The notes under the pieces are model-generated. The model searched no databases. It had not been told where the DNA came from and saw only the letters and a list, made by a program, of their open reading frames with translations. From positions 11,606-75,605 of the forward strand of contig JACPAV010000028.1 in assembly GCA_016180645.1 (NCBI GenBank): a DNA stretch of 64,000 bases, read 5' to 3'. The position numbers and the translations under genes were made by a program. Numbering within the stretch: the stretch's first letter is position 1; each line of letters opens with the position of its first letter. The DNA is from Nitrospirota bacterium. Its GTDB lineage: Bacteria > JACPQY01. Shown here in pieces: positions 26,181 through 34,781 of the stretch.

Positions 26181-26903
26181 ATGGGAGCGAAAAAGATCCA
26201 CTACGAACTTCGAGATTCGGTCGCCGTGCTGCGGTTGGACGACGGGAAGGCCAATACGATCGAGTCCACTTTCCTTGCGGAACTCAACGCGTGCTTGGAT
26301 CTGGCTTTGAAGGATGCCAAGGCCGTCCTCCTTGCCGGCCGTGAGGGGATTTTCAGCGCCGGGCTGGATCTAAAAATCCTGCCGACGCTCCCCATGGATC
26401 AACTCAAGCCGTTTCTGCGGATGTTTGGGGAGACGATGCTCCGTGTCTGGCAGCATCCGAAGCCGGTTGTCGCCGCCATAACGGGCCATGCCATCGCGGG
26501 GGGCGCCGTGCTCGCCCTCGGATGTGATCGGAGGATCGGGGCACAGGGGCCGTTCAAGGTGGGCCTGAACGAAGTGGCTATCGGGATCGTACTTCCCCCG
26601 TATGTCGTGGCCATGGCGAAATCAGTTCTGCCCGAACCGGCATGGTCGGGCGCCATGCTGTTTGGCGATCTGTACGATCCGCTCACCGCGGTGGGGAAAG
26701 GCTACCTCGACCGGGCTCTGCCGGCGAGCCAGGTGTTCGATCAGGCCTTCGAAGATGCGAGGAGACTGGCAGGGTTACCCGAGCTTGCCTTCGCGATGAC
26801 GAAAAAAGCGATGCGTGGGCCGGCCGCCGAGACAGCGTGGGCCTTGGAGGAGTCCCACATCGACGCCTTCCTCCGCACCGGCCCCTTCGCGGGGAGACAG
26901 TGA
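26181..26903 (+). CDS. Enoyl-CoA hydratase/isomerase (crotonase) family protein
   Basis: A 240-residue crotonase. The first oxyanion region reads GIFSAGLDLKIL, the second HAIAGGAVLALGCDRRIG, and the region after it NEVAIGIVLPPYVVAMAK. The usual catalytic Glu positions are not both evident, so hydratase activity is not certain; it may be an isomerase or thioesterase-like crotonase. A Shine-Dalgarno AAGGAGG lies 8 nt upstream of the chosen ATG. It stands alone, divergent from bioA and convergent with the giant hydrolase. Confidence 0.82.
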   Translation: MGAKKIHYELRDSVAVLRLDDGKANTIESTFLAELNACLDLALKDAKAVLLAGREGIFSAGLDLKILPTLPMDQLKPFLRMFGETMLRVWQHPKPVVAAITGHAIAGGAVLALGCDRRIGAQGPFKVGLNEVAIGIVLPPYVVAMAKSVLPEPAWSGAMLFGDLYDPLTAVGKGYLDRALPASQVFDQAFEDARRLAGLPELAFAMTKKAMRGPAAETAWALEESHIDAFLRTGPFAGRQ

Positions 26904-26937
26904 CGAAGCGTCAGGTCTTTGCCGGTCGGTCCTGAAG

Positions 26938-29900
26938 TCAGTTCTTCGGAAAGAAGGTACAGTCGCCCGTTGCGAGGCAGGGGTCGTCGGAGATTGATTT
27001 CCCGTCCGCCAGGAAAAATGCGGCGGCCTGCTGGAGGATGAAGTTGTCCACGTTGAACTCTTTGCTCGGATTCGACGGACCGAAGCAATGCTGGCCGGTG
27101 GACCGCATGTAGGGAATCCGCATTCCGGAGACGCCGTTACGCGTCGATTTCGTCGCCCGCAACGGAGACTGACCCTTCGCCCTCAAATCAGGGGCCTTGT
27201 ACTTGTCCGTCCCGTTGTCGAGGTCGTCCAGATCGAATAGGATTTCTCTGTCATCATTCCAAGGCGGACCTGCGAACAGTTTGAGTCGTTCGGCTCCCTG
27301 GGCGACGCCATTCCTCAGAATCACTTCGTTCTCGGTGAGTCCGCCGTACTCCGCCTTGGGCGAGAGCACGTCGATAATCCCCGCTGCGCGCGCGATGTTG
27401 ACGCCCGTGCCGATCGGGACGTTCATGTCTCCCACGGTGTTCACGACGAGGACGGGAACCGCCCAATCGTCCCTGGGAATGTCCTTTTCGTAACTGAAGT
27501 CGAGAGGTGACTGGAAGTAATGGGGGGCGTAAGCGACGGGATCGCCGGGGTCGATGGCGGTCTGGGCGATGGAAACGAAACGGCGGAAATCGGGGCGGTT
27601 CCGTTTGAATCCGTATCCGGAGTGGAGCGCCACGAGCCGGCTCCCGGCTTCGTATCGGGCTCCCTGAAATACGAAGGGGCTTTCCACGCGCCGGAAGGTG
27701 GCTTTCCGATCGGAACAGGGCGCGGTTCGAAAGTCTGGGCCGGGACACACGCGAACTTCCCACGCATCACCGGCGAGGAGGGATTCATCCGTATCGAGAG
27801 AAGGCGTTTCCTCGGGAGGCTTGACCTTTCCCAAAGTTCCGAGCAGATGACGTTTTTCCGAACCGTTCAACGCATCGGAGGCTACGGCCAGCCGAAATCT
27901 CCGAGTGGACGGGACGATCTGCCAGTCCCATTCGCCGTTGGTGAGGTTGTGGAGCTCCACGCGGTCGCCGGGCTGAATCTGATCGGTGACGAGAAACGGG
28001 AGGTGAGCCTGTAGATATATGTTGAGAGCAAGGTGCTTGATTTCGATCCGTCCATCCGACGTGGGGTTTCCGGAAATCATCGGTCCGAAGAGCGGCATAT
28101 AGATGGCTTCGATTGCGCGGGGCTGCACGGTGCGGATGGCAACGTCGGCCAGACCGGCGGCGCCGGACATCGGGGCGGAGGCCACGAGCGCGGGTTCGAT
28201 GCCGCTCATGAGGCCGGAGGTGATTCCGCCCAATGAACAACCGGTCATGTAGTATTTTCGCCCCATTCCGACCGGACCGCCGAAATCCACCCTCCCGTCG
28301 CCGTTGAAATCGCCCGCGATCTCCGGTAAGCCGTCGCCGTCGAGGTCCTGCTTTGATCGGGCCGCTCCGTCCCACGATCGCATGATCCGCACGAGCTGGA
28401 GGTAGTCCACCATGGTTTGCCGAAGGGCGTCTCGCGTGTGGAACAGGTCCGGCGTGAAAAGGTCGCCGGCCGATTCGGCGAAGCCATCGTTGTTCAGGTC
28501 GCGTGCGCGGCCTTTGAGAATCACGTTGTCGAAGAAGGGTTCCATCGCCAGGCCTTTGAGCAGAGCTCGAATGGTTTCGAGGTTGATCGGGAGATTGGCG
28601 CTTTCGCCGAGAATGACGGCCATCCCGCTGCTGAACGCATCCACGCCACAGGTTGCGAATCCATGTTCGGCCATCGGTCCCATCTGGAGAATCGCGGCGA
28701 TTCTCGAACCCCCGTAGCCATGAGGAAGGAATACGAGGGGAAAGGGCTGCGAGCGTCCCTCCTTTTCCTTCGGAACGGCGCAGAAGAACATGCCACGCCC
28801 TCGCCCCACCGTGGCTCGTCCCGCCGGCGCGTCAATATCGAACACCTCATCCTCGTCCGCGGGGTAGTCTTTTTCGGCGATGCCGTCTTTGTCCACCATG
28901 AAATCGGGACTGAGATGCGTTCCCGCGATGAAATAGTCGATGGAGTCCCATGGGCGGAAAAACTCCTCGAGGAAACCTTCGGTGTCCGGCGTGTCGACGA
29001 AAAACTTCAAGATATCCGGATAGCCCTTCGCGATGCTGTCGAAGAGGCCGCGGAGCGTAGAGGCGGGCATCCGATGGACGTTGGTTACACCGAGTGAGGA
29101 GTTTGGACGGCTGAAGAGCGGATCGATTTCGTATTCGGCGGGAAATGCCGTACTGAGCCATGCCATTGGGCCGTGACCGTAGAGGCCGGCGCGGATGAGC
29201 TCCATCTCGCCGGTGGCATCCTGCGTGGTGAAGGGCCAGGCGAAAGCGACATCGGACAGGGAAATCCCGAGGTTGGCGCGGTCACCCGTTCCCGGCACGG
29301 TGGCGACGGAAAGGGCCTCCGGGAGGGCTGTGAGCGAGGGAGTCTGGTTGGCGTGATTGATGTAGCGGAAGGGGGAGCGGATTGGATTCCCATCGGCGCC
29401 CAGGAGACGCCGGGTGAGGACGACCGCGTAGGTCGTCCGCTGATCGAGCGGCAGGACAGGGCGGGCCACCAAAGTGTTGGTTTCCCGCTCGTAGAAGGCC
29501 AGCAGTTCATGATCCTGATCCACGGGGCGTTTTGAGGGATCCCAAACGTTCGGGTGATCGAGGACGCCGTCGAAATCCACATCCTCTCCTTCGTCGAGAA
29601 TCCCATTGCCGTTGCGGTCCTCTTCCTGAGTATCGAACAGCAAGTTGCTGGCGAAGCGTTTGGGATCGTTTTCAAAGATGCCGAAGGGATCGTCGGCGTC
29701 TTTCTTCTTTTCGTCGATCAGGACCGGGAAATTCCCCTGCCCAAGTTCGAGCGGGATGAGGCGGCCGAAATTCGGCGAGCGCTTTTCGATGTTGATGAGA
29801 TAGATCAGATCGTCGGTGAAATCGTTGTCGGCGATGTGGTGTTGGGCGAAAAGAGTGAGGTCGAGCGGCGCGGAGAAGCGCACGCTGATCGGGCCGAAAG

Positions 29901-30138
29901 TGCTGAACCCGGAAAGCCTGTTCGCTTCGAGGCGGACGCCGCGCTCGAGGTCGGTGGGAGCGTCGAGAGAGAGGGATACTCGTCGTCCGGTAGGACTTGA
30001 AGGGTCGATGCGCGTGGCGATGTCGTTCGGAAACGGGATTTCAGGGAGCGGCTCGTTGAAGAGGTCGAAAATGACGCGCGGACCCGGGCCCTCCTCCGCA
30101 TCGAGCAAGCCATTCGGCTGGCCGGCACAGCGGAACAA
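26938..30138 (-). CDS. Giant secreted alpha/beta serine hydrolase with calcium-type loops (paralogue 1)
   Basis: A 1066-residue exported protein. The N-terminal region (about 20-400) has PLPEIPFPNDIATRIDP and an Ig-like section typical of bacterial extracellular lipases of the VolA/Pla-1 type. A hydrolase follows: oxyanion loop HGYGG (473-477), nucleophile elbow GCSLGG (Ser635), acid GDMNVP (Asp904), base GQHCFG (His1016). DxDGDG-type loops at 174-186, 547-552, 598-603 and 610-615 should bind calcium. The lipobox-like LFRCAG sits at the very N-terminus, but the only conventional start (TTG) is immediately before it; the in-frame sequence upstream looks like the rest of a lipoprotein signal without ATG, GTG or TTG. 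It lies directly downstream of a small lipoprotein gene. Confidence 0.78.
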   Translation of the reverse strand: MFRCAGQPNGLLDAEEGPGPRVIFDLFNEPLPEIPFPNDIATRIDPSSPTGRRVSLSLDAPTDLERGVRLEANRLSGFSTFGPISVRFSAPLDLTLFAQHHIADNDFTDDLIYLINIEKRSPNFGRLIPLELGQGNFPVLIDEKKKDADDPFGIFENDPKRFASNLLFDTQEEDRNGNGILDEGEDVDFDGVLDHPNVWDPSKRPVDQDHELLAFYERETNTLVARPVLPLDQRTTYAVVLTRRLLGADGNPIRSPFRYINHANQTPSLTALPEALSVATVPGTGDRANLGISLSDVAFAWPFTTQDATGEMELIRAGLYGHGPMAWLSTAFPAEYEIDPLFSRPNSSLGVTNVHRMPASTLRGLFDSIAKGYPDILKFFVDTPDTEGFLEEFFRPWDSIDYFIAGTHLSPDFMVDKDGIAEKDYPADEDEVFDIDAPAGRATVGRGRGMFFCAVPKEKEGRSQPFPLVFLPHGYGGSRIAAILQMGPMAEHGFATCGVDAFSSGMAVILGESANLPINLETIRALLKGLAMEPFFDNVILKGRARDLNNDGFAESAGDLFTPDLFHTRDALRQTMVDYLQLVRIMRSWDGAARSKQDLDGDGLPEIAGDFNGDGRVDFGGPVGMGRKYYMTGCSLGGITSGLMSGIEPALVASAPMSGAAGLADVAIRTVQPRAIEAIYMPLFGPMISGNPTSDGRIEIKHLALNIYLQAHLPFLVTDQIQPGDRVELHNLTNGEWDWQIVPSTRRFRLAVASDALNGSEKRHLLGTLGKVKPPEETPSLDTDESLLAGDAWEVRVCPGPDFRTAPCSDRKATFRRVESPFVFQGARYEAGSRLVALHSGYGFKRNRPDFRRFVSIAQTAIDPGDPVAYAPHYFQSPLDFSYEKDIPRDDWAVPVLVVNTVGDMNVPIGTGVNIARAAGIIDVLSPKAEYGGLTENEVILRNGVAQGAERLKLFAGPPWNDDREILFDLDDLDNGTDKYKAPDLRAKGQSPLRATKSTRNGVSGMRIPYMRSTGQHCFGPSNPSKEFNVDNFILQQAAAFFLADGKSISDDPCLATGDCTFFPKN

Positions 30139-30165
30139 AGCCAGGAACAGGGTGCTGAGGAAGAG

Positions 30166-30197
30166 AGCTGACCGGTGAGTGCTGATGGCTGTTCGCT
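30166..30197. repeat. Degenerate AGCTGATGGCTG-type tract at the 5' end of the giant hydrolase gene
   Basis: Words AGCTGACC, GTGAGTGCTGATGGCTG and TTCGCT form a short low-complexity run between the stop of the small lipoprotein gene and the hydrolase. Read in the hydrolase frame it encodes the polar head of what looks like a signal peptide. Confidence 0.6.
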
Positions 30198-30531
30198 ATC
30201 TTAACTTTGCCCCGAGACCCCAGACGTGCACGCAGAACTTCTGGTAGACGAGGTAATTGTGAAACTCCACTTCCGTTCGAGGCTCAAGAATGAAATCAGC
30301 GCTCTTCGATTCGAGGGCGTTCTTGTACGCTTCCATCGCGCTGGCAGGGTCAATGTGGAGAATGTAGAGAATCGACTTGCCGCACTCGCTTCCGTAAACG
30401 GGGCCGACGATGGAGTATGTTTCAGGAGTGAGTTGGTGCTGCTGAAGTCCGACGACGATGTTGGGCGCCGCCGCCCGGAACGTTCCGCAGCCGGCCAGGA
30501 AGATCGTGGCGAAGAGAATCGCTTTGCGCAT
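30196..30531 (-). CDS. Small lipoprotein of unknown function
   Basis: A 111-residue product with a canonical lipobox, KAILFATIFLAGC followed by GTFRAAAP, so lipidated at Cys17. The mature domain has SIVGPVYGSECGKSILYILHID and AMEAYKNALESKSADFILEPR, resembling small TRL- or DUF6567-like lipoproteins in which a conserved G-x-C-x-x-S segment precedes an A-x-x-x-A helix. It lies upstream of the giant hydrolase gene, probably in one transcript. No reaction is known. Confidence 0.7.
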   Translation of the reverse strand: MRKAILFATIFLAGCGTFRAAAPNIVVGLQQHQLTPETYSIVGPVYGSECGKSILYILHIDPASAMEAYKNALESKSADFILEPRTEVEFHNYLVYQKFCVHVWGLGAKLR

Positions 30532-30538
30532 GGGATTC

Positions 30539-30544
30539 AGGCTA
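30539..30544 (-). promoter_or_regulatory. -10-like TAGCCT of the small lipoprotein gene
   Basis: TAGCCT ends 7 nt before the ATG. It forms a divergent pair with the TAGAAT of the methyltransferase gene across a 60-bp intergenic space. Confidence 0.4.
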
Positions 30545-30578
30545 CACGCTCGCCCTCTCCAAATCAACGCCATGGCGT

Positions 30579-30584
30579 TAGAAT
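30579..30584 (+). promoter_or_regulatory. -10-like TAGAAT of the methyltransferase gene
   Basis: TAGAAT ends 7 nt before the ATG at 30592, with no Shine-Dalgarno in between. A leaderless transcript is likely if the hexamer is used. Confidence 0.5.
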
Positions 30585-30591
30585 ACCGGCG

Positions 30592-31194
30592 ATGAAACTG
30601 AATCGCTGGGAATTCCTGATGATGAACAATCCGCTGCGGGAAGCCTCACAGCGGCTCGAGTGGCGTTTCATCAAGGGCAAGGCGGAGATCGGCCCGGTGG
30701 AGCGGGTCTTGGAGGTTGGATGCGGGCGTGGCGTGGGCGCGCAGATTGCGCTGCGCGATTTCGATCCGAGGGAATACGCGGGAATCGATCTGGACGAGAG
30801 AATGGTTTCGTTGGCGCGGCAACGCGTGAAGGATTCGAGAGCTCGATTCGAAGTGGCCTCGGCGACGGCCCTCCCGTTTGCTTCAAAGCAATTCGATGTA
30901 GCCCTCGATTTCGGGATCATCCATCACATCCCCGACTATCCGAAAGCTCTGGCGGAAATCTACCGTGTACTGAAACCAGGCGGGCGATTCCTCCTGGAGG
31001 ACTTGACCATCGATTTCTTCAATTTCGCTCCCACGAAAATTCTGAAATACGTCCTCGATCATCCGTACGACGAAATGTTCACAGCGGAACAATTCCGTGG
31101 GGCCTGCCGGAAGGCCGGCTTTCGAGAAGAGCGATGGCGCAGTCCCCGCGGGCTTTTCATTCTTGCCCACCTGGCCAAACCCTCCAACAAGTAA
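30592..31194 (+). CDS. Class I SAM-dependent methyltransferase
   Basis: A 200-residue methyltransferase type 11 domain: VLEVGCGRGVGAQIALR (motif I), YAGIDLDERMVSLAR, ASATALPFASKQFDVALDFGIIHHIPD, and RVLKPGGRFLLEDLT. The tail has MFTAEQFRGACRKAGFREERW, as in ubiquinone or menaquinone methyltransferase relatives. The substrate is unknown. ATG 30592 gives the family-like length. It stands alone between divergent lipoprotein and beta-helix genes. Confidence 0.85.
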   Translation: MKLNRWEFLMMNNPLREASQRLEWRFIKGKAEIGPVERVLEVGCGRGVGAQIALRDFDPREYAGIDLDERMVSLARQRVKDSRARFEVASATALPFASKQFDVALDFGIIHHIPDYPKALAEIYRVLKPGGRFLLEDLTIDFFNFAPTKILKYVLDHPYDEMFTAEQFRGACRKAGFREERWRSPRGLFILAHLAKPSNK

Positions 31195-31230
31195 CAGGAA
31201 ACCTCGCTCGCGAATCCGCCGGATTGCGAT

Positions 31231-31258
31231 TTGACTTGAATGAGCACGGGCCTAGAAT
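31231..31258 (+). promoter_or_regulatory. Sigma-70-type promoter of the beta-helix/cytochrome pair
   Basis: TTGACT (31231-31236), a 16-bp spacer and TAGAAT (31253-31258) form a good promoter about 80 bp upstream of the beta-helix ATG. A GGAGAGGAAAAC Shine-Dalgarno region precedes that start. Confidence 0.65.
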
Positions 31259-31336
31259 GTGGACCTCACAGCTCCACATCACGCGGCATAGCCGACGCTG
31301 ATCGGGGGAGGTTATTCGGCGAAGGGAGAGGAAAAC

Positions 31337-32617
31337 ATGGGACGAGGAATGGGCAAGGTAGTCACGCTCGGGTTCGGAGTATTGGCGTGGGCGGGCCTGT
31401 CCGCTTGCGGCGAGGATGACGGCTGCACGCCGGCCGCGGCCGGTGGGAACTGCATCCAGGTCGGGACGGGCGCAGACGTTCAACGCGACCTCCAATCGGC
31501 GTTTATCAAGGCGAAGCGCGGGGACACCGTTGAACTCGGCGAGGGAACATTCAATCTGACCCTGGGGCTGACTCTGGATGCGAGCGACGTTACGGTTCGC
31601 GGGAAGGGGATGGATAAGACGATCCTTTCCTTCAAGAGTCAGGAGGCCGGCGCGGAGGGCATTCACGCGACGGGCGACAGCCTGGTCTTCGAGGATTTCT
31701 CGATCCAGGACACGAAGGGCGATGCGTTGAAGGTGGAGGGGGCCAATGGAGTGACGTTCCGTCGGATGAAGGTGGAATGGACGGGCGGTCCACTGGCTTC
31801 GAATGGGGCCTACGGACTCTATCCCGTGCAATGCACCCATGTGCTGGTCGAGGATTCCGTGGCCATCGGAGCGTCCGATGCCGGCATTTACGTGGGGCAG
31901 TCGAACAACATCATCGTTCGCCGGAGTCGGGCCGAGTACAACGTGGCGGGTATCGAAATCGAGAATTCGCGAAACGCCGACGTGTACGACAACGAAGCTC
32001 GGAACAACGCCGGGGGCATTCTGGTATTCGATCTTCCGGGACTCCAAGTGAAAGACGGCGGGAACGTCCGGGTCTACAACAACAGGTCCATCCAGAACAA
32101 TACGAAAAACTTTGCGCCCGCGGGGAACATTGTGGCGATGGTTCCCAAAGGCACCGGCATGCTGGTGATGGCGAACGACAACGTGGAGATTTTCGGGAAC
32201 ACGATCCAGGACAACGACACGGCGCAACTGGCTGTGATCAGCTATTGGGTCACTCAGCTCGCGTTCAAGGACATGGATGCCGTCTACGATCCGTATCCGG
32301 TGAAGACCTTCATCCACGACAACACCTTCATCGGAGGCGGGGGGAACCCGGACATCACGAAGGAAATCGGCATTGGCATGAAGGTCCTCTTCGGGAGCGA
32401 GGCGGTGCCGGACATCCTTTACGATGGCATCAAAGATCCCGCCCGATCGTCCATGGAGATCTGCCTCCAAAATAATACGGATGGGGGCTTTGCGGACTTG
32501 CAACTTAATCCCAACGATATCCTCGACCTGTCCGCCGACCGTGTAATCCGCGACGTGGCGGCGTTCACGTGCAGTCGATCGGCGCTTCCGGCCGTATCGA
32601 TCCCCGGCGTACAGTAG
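31337..32617 (+). CDS. Parallel beta-helix lipoprotein (TIGR03805-like)
   Basis: A 426-residue protein with lipobox GLSACGEDD, then a right-handed parallel beta-helix built of short repeats such as GVTFRRMKVEW, VLVEDSVAIGASDAGIYVGQSNNIIVR, AGIEIENSRNADVYDNEA and VEIFGNTIQDN. The family is known from genomes as one half of a two-gene pair whose partner is a diheme cytochrome. The partner is indeed the next gene, 12 nt away. The pair's function is uncharacterised. The protein should sit at the outer membrane or periplasmic face. Confidence 0.85.
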   Translation: MGRGMGKVVTLGFGVLAWAGLSACGEDDGCTPAAAGGNCIQVGTGADVQRDLQSAFIKAKRGDTVELGEGTFNLTLGLTLDASDVTVRGKGMDKTILSFKSQEAGAEGIHATGDSLVFEDFSIQDTKGDALKVEGANGVTFRRMKVEWTGGPLASNGAYGLYPVQCTHVLVEDSVAIGASDAGIYVGQSNNIIVRRSRAEYNVAGIEIENSRNADVYDNEARNNAGGILVFDLPGLQVKDGGNVRVYNNRSIQNNTKNFAPAGNIVAMVPKGTGMLVMANDNVEIFGNTIQDNDTAQLAVISYWVTQLAFKDMDAVYDPYPVKTFIHDNTFIGGGGNPDITKEIGIGMKVLFGSEAVPDILYDGIKDPARSSMEICLQNNTDGGFADLQLNPNDILDLSADRVIRDVAAFTCSRSALPAVSIPGVQ

Positions 32618-32629
32618 GCGGAGCGGGAA

Positions 32630-33724
32630 TTGGGAAATCGTTGGCGGCTGGGCACGGTGCTCGTCATTCCAGCTGCGGTGTGTGTCGCGGCTCTCCAAGG
32701 CTGCTCAACGGAGAGCAGCGAGTCGACCGTTCAGGTCCATTTGAACCGCGAGACGCCGGTAAGACTTTCGTCCTACCGTTTCTTCGTGGGCCGCATGGCT
32801 GATTTCCAGCCGAACGAAGGCGTGGTCCCATACGATCTCAACACGCCGCTCTTCTCGGACTACACGCACAAGAGACGATTCGTGTGGATACCTCCTGGCT
32901 CGAGCGCCGCGTACGCCGAGAACGGGCCCTTGGAACTCCCCATCGGCACCGTTGTCGTCAAAACATTTTCCTACCTGAACGACATGGGCGACCCATCCGC
33001 CGGAGAGCGAATCATCGAGACGCGGTTGTTGGTGCGGACGGCTTCGGGTTGGGAACCGCGAGTTTATGTTTGGAACGAAGCGCAAACGGAAGCGGAGTTG
33101 GATCAAGCGGGAAGCATCTTCGAAGCGAATTGGGTCCACTCCGATGGGGAGTCGAAGACCAATCGCTACATCATTCCCGATGCGAACAAATGCAAGTCGT
33201 GCCACGTGACCGGGAAGACCGTGACGCTCATCGGCCTGAAGGCAGCCAATCTCAATCGCGACTACGACTACGCGGAAGGTCGGGAAAATCAGCTCGATTA
33301 TTGGGCGCGGGTGGGGGCCTTGAGCGGCCTGCCATCCGTCAGTCAGGTTCAGAAACTTCCAGTGTGGGATGATTCCAAGTCATACTCGCCCGCCGATCGG
33401 GCGCGTGCGTGGCTCGATGTCCAATGCGCGCACTGCCACAATCCGGAAGGCCCGGCCCGTACGTCGGCCCTGGATCTCCGATACCTCCAAGTCGATCCGA
33501 TTCAGTTTGGCGTGTGCAAGCCGCCGGTTGCGGCTGGACGCGGCGCGGGAGACAAACTCTTCGACATCGTTCCCGGCCGTCCGGACGATTCCATCCTTGT
33601 TTTTCGCATCGAATCGACCGAGCCGGGAATCCAGATGCCGGAACTCCCTATCAAGCTGGTTCATCAAGAGGGCGCCGCCCTCGTCCGCGAGTGGATTACC
33701 GGCCTCTCCGGCTCGTGCAAGTGA
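32630..33724 (+). CDS. Diheme c-type cytochrome lipoprotein (SO_2930 / TIGR03806-like)
   Basis: A 364-residue exported protein with lipobox-like ALQGCSTES. The first heme motif is KCKSCHVTG in the middle; the second is QCAHCHNPEG. The N-terminal part has YDLNTPLFSDYTHKRRFVWIP and FPIGTVVVK-like text typical of this family, and the C-terminus has LVFRIESTEPGIQMPELP. The start codon is a TTG; a GTG a few codons later is possible. It pairs with the preceding beta-helix protein. Role inferred: electron transfer to or from an exported partner. Confidence 0.85.
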   Translation: MGNRWRLGTVLVIPAAVCVAALQGCSTESSESTVQVHLNRETPVRLSSYRFFVGRMADFQPNEGVVPYDLNTPLFSDYTHKRRFVWIPPGSSAAYAENGPLELPIGTVVVKTFSYLNDMGDPSAGERIIETRLLVRTASGWEPRVYVWNEAQTEAELDQAGSIFEANWVHSDGESKTNRYIIPDANKCKSCHVTGKTVTLIGLKAANLNRDYDYAEGRENQLDYWARVGALSGLPSVSQVQKLPVWDDSKSYSPADRARAWLDVQCAHCHNPEGPARTSALDLRYLQVDPIQFGVCKPPVAAGRGAGDKLFDIVPGRPDDSILVFRIESTEPGIQMPELPIKLVHQEGAALVREWITGLSGSCK

Positions 33725-33761
33725 GGGCCTCAAACCGAAGGGGAACCCGCTGCTGGATCTC

Positions 33762-33826
33762 CGCAGGCATGAAGCCTGCGCCTACCACGGATCCGAAATG
33801 CTGGTAGCCGCGGGCTTTAGCCCGCG
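33762..33826. repeat. REP-like inverted hairpin pair, CGCAGGC/CGCGGGC family, copy 1
   Basis: Hairpin CGCAGGC-ATGAA-GCCTGCG ends in CCTAC; after an 18-nt spacer a second unit starts GTAG with hairpin CGCGGGC-TTTA-GCCCGCG. The mirror arrangement with the same 18-nt spacer occurs at 36354-36418. Confidence 0.85.
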
Positions 33827-33834
33827 TCCCACGG

Positions 33835-34506
33835 TCAAGCAAGCTCTATCTCCTCGAACGAATCGACGATCTGATCTGCTCCTCCCAGCAGGTCGCGCCG
33901 GTAGGTGGTGGTGAGCGCAATGCACCCCATTCCTGCCCGCCGTGCCGCTTCGATTCCGTTGGGGGAGTCCTCGATCACGATGCATTCTTTGGGGGCAGTT
34001 GCGAGTTTTGCCGCAGCGTGAAGGAAGAGATCGGGGGCCGGCTTCCCCACGTTGCCCACATCCGCCACGGAGTAAACGTGACCGCTGAAACGGCGCCGCA
34101 AACCCAGCTTGGCATCTACCATACCCAGGAGCGAAATCTCCATGGCCGTCGCCACGCAGGTTTTGAAGCCATTCCGCACTTCCGCGAAGAAGGCCTCGAA
34201 ACCTTGAACGTAGGAAATCTCGTTTTGGAAGAGGGTGCGGATGATTTTCACGCGCTCTTGTGCAATCTCCTCGGGTGTTTCGGGCAGGGCGTAAGCCTCT
34301 TTCATGACCACCGCGCCCGCGAGGATGGACTGCCCGGACATCCGATGCTTCAGCCGCTCCCTCTCGTATGGGAGCCCGCGCCCCGCAAAGAAGATCTCTT
34401 GTCCCCGGTCCCAGAGTTTCTCGCTGTCGATGATCACTCCGTCCAGATCAAAAAGGATCGCTCGAAGGCTTTTCACGGATTGACGTTGCGTTTCAGAGGG
34501 CGTCAT
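33835..34506 (-). CDS. HAD-family phosphatase (beta-phosphoglucomutase-like)
   Basis: A 223-residue HAD hydrolase of subfamily IA. The nucleophile motif is [17 protein letters not shown], a small helical cap follows, then [15 protein letters not shown] (motif III lysine) and [15 protein letters not shown] (motif IV). The sequence is closest to beta-phosphoglucomutase/2-deoxyglucose-6-phosphatase types; the substrate is unknown. It is flanked on one side by a GTAG hairpin pair. The motif II residue (usual S/T) lies in [10 protein letters not shown]. Confidence 0.85.
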   Translation of the reverse strand: MTPSETQRQSVKSLRAILFDLDGVIIDSEKLWDRGQEIFFAGRGLPYERERLKHRMSGQSILAGAVVMKEAYALPETPEEIAQERVKIIRTLFQNEISYVQGFEAFFAEVRNGFKTCVATAMEISLLGMVDAKLGLRRRFSGHVYSVADVGNVGKPAPDLFLHAAAKLATAPKECIVIEDSPNGIEAARRAGMGCIALTTTYRRDLLGGADQIVDSFEEIELA

Positions 34507-34546
34507 TCCCCGCGGGCTGGCGGGGAATCCAGGAGGATTGAGACTC

Positions 34547-34720
34547 CTATCTCTTCTTTCCCTTTTTCTTCAAGAACTCTTCAATTTCACTCTGGAGCTT
34601 GGCCGACGCGGGATGGCACTGGCACTTCCTGTTATGTGCAACATGCCACCGCATCCTCTCCTCGTGGGTGGGGTTCTTCGGCATCTTGTTCGCCAGATGC
34701 CAGACTTTGTTGATCTTCAT
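34547..34720 (-). CDS. Small conserved-looking protein, 57 residues
   Basis: A basic protein with [34 protein letters not shown] and a Lys-rich helical end ([13 protein letters not shown]). CQCHP with nearby His could bind a metal. I recall similar short proteins with the pattern WHL...MPKN...H in metagenomic genomes, often beside toxin-antitoxin genes, but cannot name a family. The ATG at 34720 begins at the recognisable text. Confidence 0.5.
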   Translation of the reverse strand: MKINKVWHLANKMPKNPTHEERMRWHVAHNRKCQCHPASAKLQSEIEEFLKKKGKKR

Positions 34721-34781
34721 GGGCGCTCCGCGAGGCTGAGGAGATGGTTTGACTGCTCGCGCCGCTTGGCCAAGGCGACGC

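Noticed and set aside
31157-32698. Long open frame (513 codons) antisense to the beta-helix gene
   Set aside because: It mirrors the coding frame of the beta-helix/cytochrome genes, has His/Arg/Asp-rich low-complexity composition and no recognisable motif, so it is a shadow.
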